Assembly: GCF_943371255.1 (NCBI RefSeq)
Contig: NZ_CALRUC010000177.1
Coordinates: forward strand, 1-5,572
Direction of reading: 5' to 3'
Length of the DNA stretch: 5,572 nt
DNA from: Ferrovibrio terrae_B
GTDB lineage: Bacteria > Pseudomonadota > Alphaproteobacteria > Ferrovibrionales > Ferrovibrionaceae
Shown in pieces: positions 4,930-5,572 of the stretch. Position numbers and translations under genes: made by a program. Under the pieces are notes generated by a model. That model was not told where the DNA came from. It worked only from the letters and a program-made list of their open reading frames with translations, and made no database searches. Numbering within the stretch: the stretch's first letter is position 1; the number at the start of each line of letters is the position of its first letter.

Positions 4930-5572
4930 ATGACCGAGATCGCCAGGCTGGCTGCCGAAACCGAAGGCGCCATTGCCGCCGCCCAGACTCTGGATGCCCT
5001 GGAAGAGGCCCGCCTTGCGGTGCTCGGCAAGAAGGGCTGGCTGTCGGCCGCCTTGAAGGAACTCGGCACGCTGGCGCCCGATGACCGCAAGGCGCGCGCG
5101 CAGACCCTGAATGAAGTGAAGAACAGCCTTACGGCTGCCATCGACTCCCGCAAGGCCACGCTGGGCGATGCCGCGATCGATGCGCGGCTGAAGGCCGAAA
5201 CGCTCGACATGACGCTGCCGCTGAACGACAGCGCTGAACAGCAGGGCCGCATCCATCCGGTCAGCCAGGTGATCGACGAGATCACCGAGATCTTCGCCGC
5301 GATGGGCTTCAGCATCGCCGAAGGTCCGGATATCGAGGATGACTTCCACAATTTCACCGCGCTGAACATTCCGCCCGAGCATCCGGCGCGGCAGATGCAG
5401 GACACTTTCTATCTGCCCAATCGCGGCGCCGATGGCGAGCAGATGGTGCTGCGCACGCATACCTCGCCAGTGCAGGTGCGCACCATGCGCGGCGGGCCGC
5501 CGCCCTATCGCATCATCGTGCCGGGCCGCACCTATCGCAGCGACTACGACATGACGCACACGCCGATGTTCC
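4930..5572 (+). CDS. pheS: Phenylalanyl-tRNA synthetase alpha subunit, 5' part (runs off window)
   Basis: PheS is the catalytic subunit of the alpha2-beta2 enzyme that charges tRNA-Phe with phenylalanine. The first 214 residues are present with no stop; full-length proteins are about 330-360 residues. The N-terminal coiled-coil arm (about 1-85) includes the conserved VLGKKGWLSAALKELG. The class II catalytic core starts near GRIHPVSQVIDEITEIFAAM (motif 1). Then come EGPDIEDDFHNFTALNIP, HPARQMQDTFYL and the motif 2 region LRTHTSPVQVRTM, followed by GRTYRSDYDMTHTPMF at the window edge, where the ATP and Phe site continues. The start is supported by AGAGGA at 4921-4926. pheT probably follows outside the window. 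A terminator separates it from rplT, so it may have its own promoter or depend on readthrough. Confidence 0.97.
   Translation, partial: MTEIARLAAETEGAIAAAQTLDALEEARLAVLGKKGWLSAALKELGTLAPDDRKARAQTLNEVKNSLTAAIDSRKATLGDAAIDARLKAETLDMTLPLNDSAEQQGRIHPVSQVIDEITEIFAAMGFSIAEGPDIEDDFHNFTALNIPPEHPARQMQDTFYLPNRGADGEQMVLRTHTSPVQVRTMRGGPPPYRIIVPGRTYRSDYDMTHTPMF

Noticed and set aside
4657..5559. 300-codon minus-strand frame opposite rplT and pheS
   Set aside because: It is antisense to two highly conserved genes and crosses the intergenic terminator. The product is Arg/His/Gly-rich and unlike any known family.

Overview
This window is GC-rich bacterial chromosome, and its gene content points to an Alphaproteobacterium. 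The strongest sign is the F0 ATP synthase order c, b', b: two different b-type stator genes directly after atpE, with no F1 genes following. That split F0/F1 layout is known from alphaproteobacteria such as Rhodospirillum. A Rhodospirillales-like source is my guess from the general look of the proteins; I could not search a database.

Layout, left to right. Positions 1-1199 (+) hold the end of an F0 operon: the 3' part of atpE, then the b' gene and atpF, closed by a strong rho-independent terminator at 1223-1250. Next is a small three-helix membrane protein of unknown function (1291-1557, +). Its stop lies one base from the stop of a convergent SAM-dependent methyltransferase gene (1559 to about 2503, -). 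Upstream of that, also on the minus strand, is a short DEAD-box protein gene (2722-3474). It has only the first RecA-like domain and several altered motifs. A terminator at 2626-2654 separates these two minus-strand genes. Positions 3475-4214 have no convincing gene but contain hairpins, two 7-1-7 palindromes and a plausible promoter. On the right is rpmI-rplT (L35, L20; 4215-4801, +), a strong terminator at 4843-4868, and the 5' part of pheS (4930 to the window end).

Two blocks are housekeeping: the proton-channel and stator part of ATP synthase, and a translation cluster (two 50S proteins plus the alpha subunit of phenylalanyl-tRNA synthetase). The middle block is accessory. I see no mobile element, CRISPR array, tRNA or rRNA. 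The least ordinary items are the degenerate single-domain DEAD-box protein and the structured region before rpmI, including a hairpin that would cover the rpmI Shine-Dalgarno. I did not find a clearly new multi-gene system.
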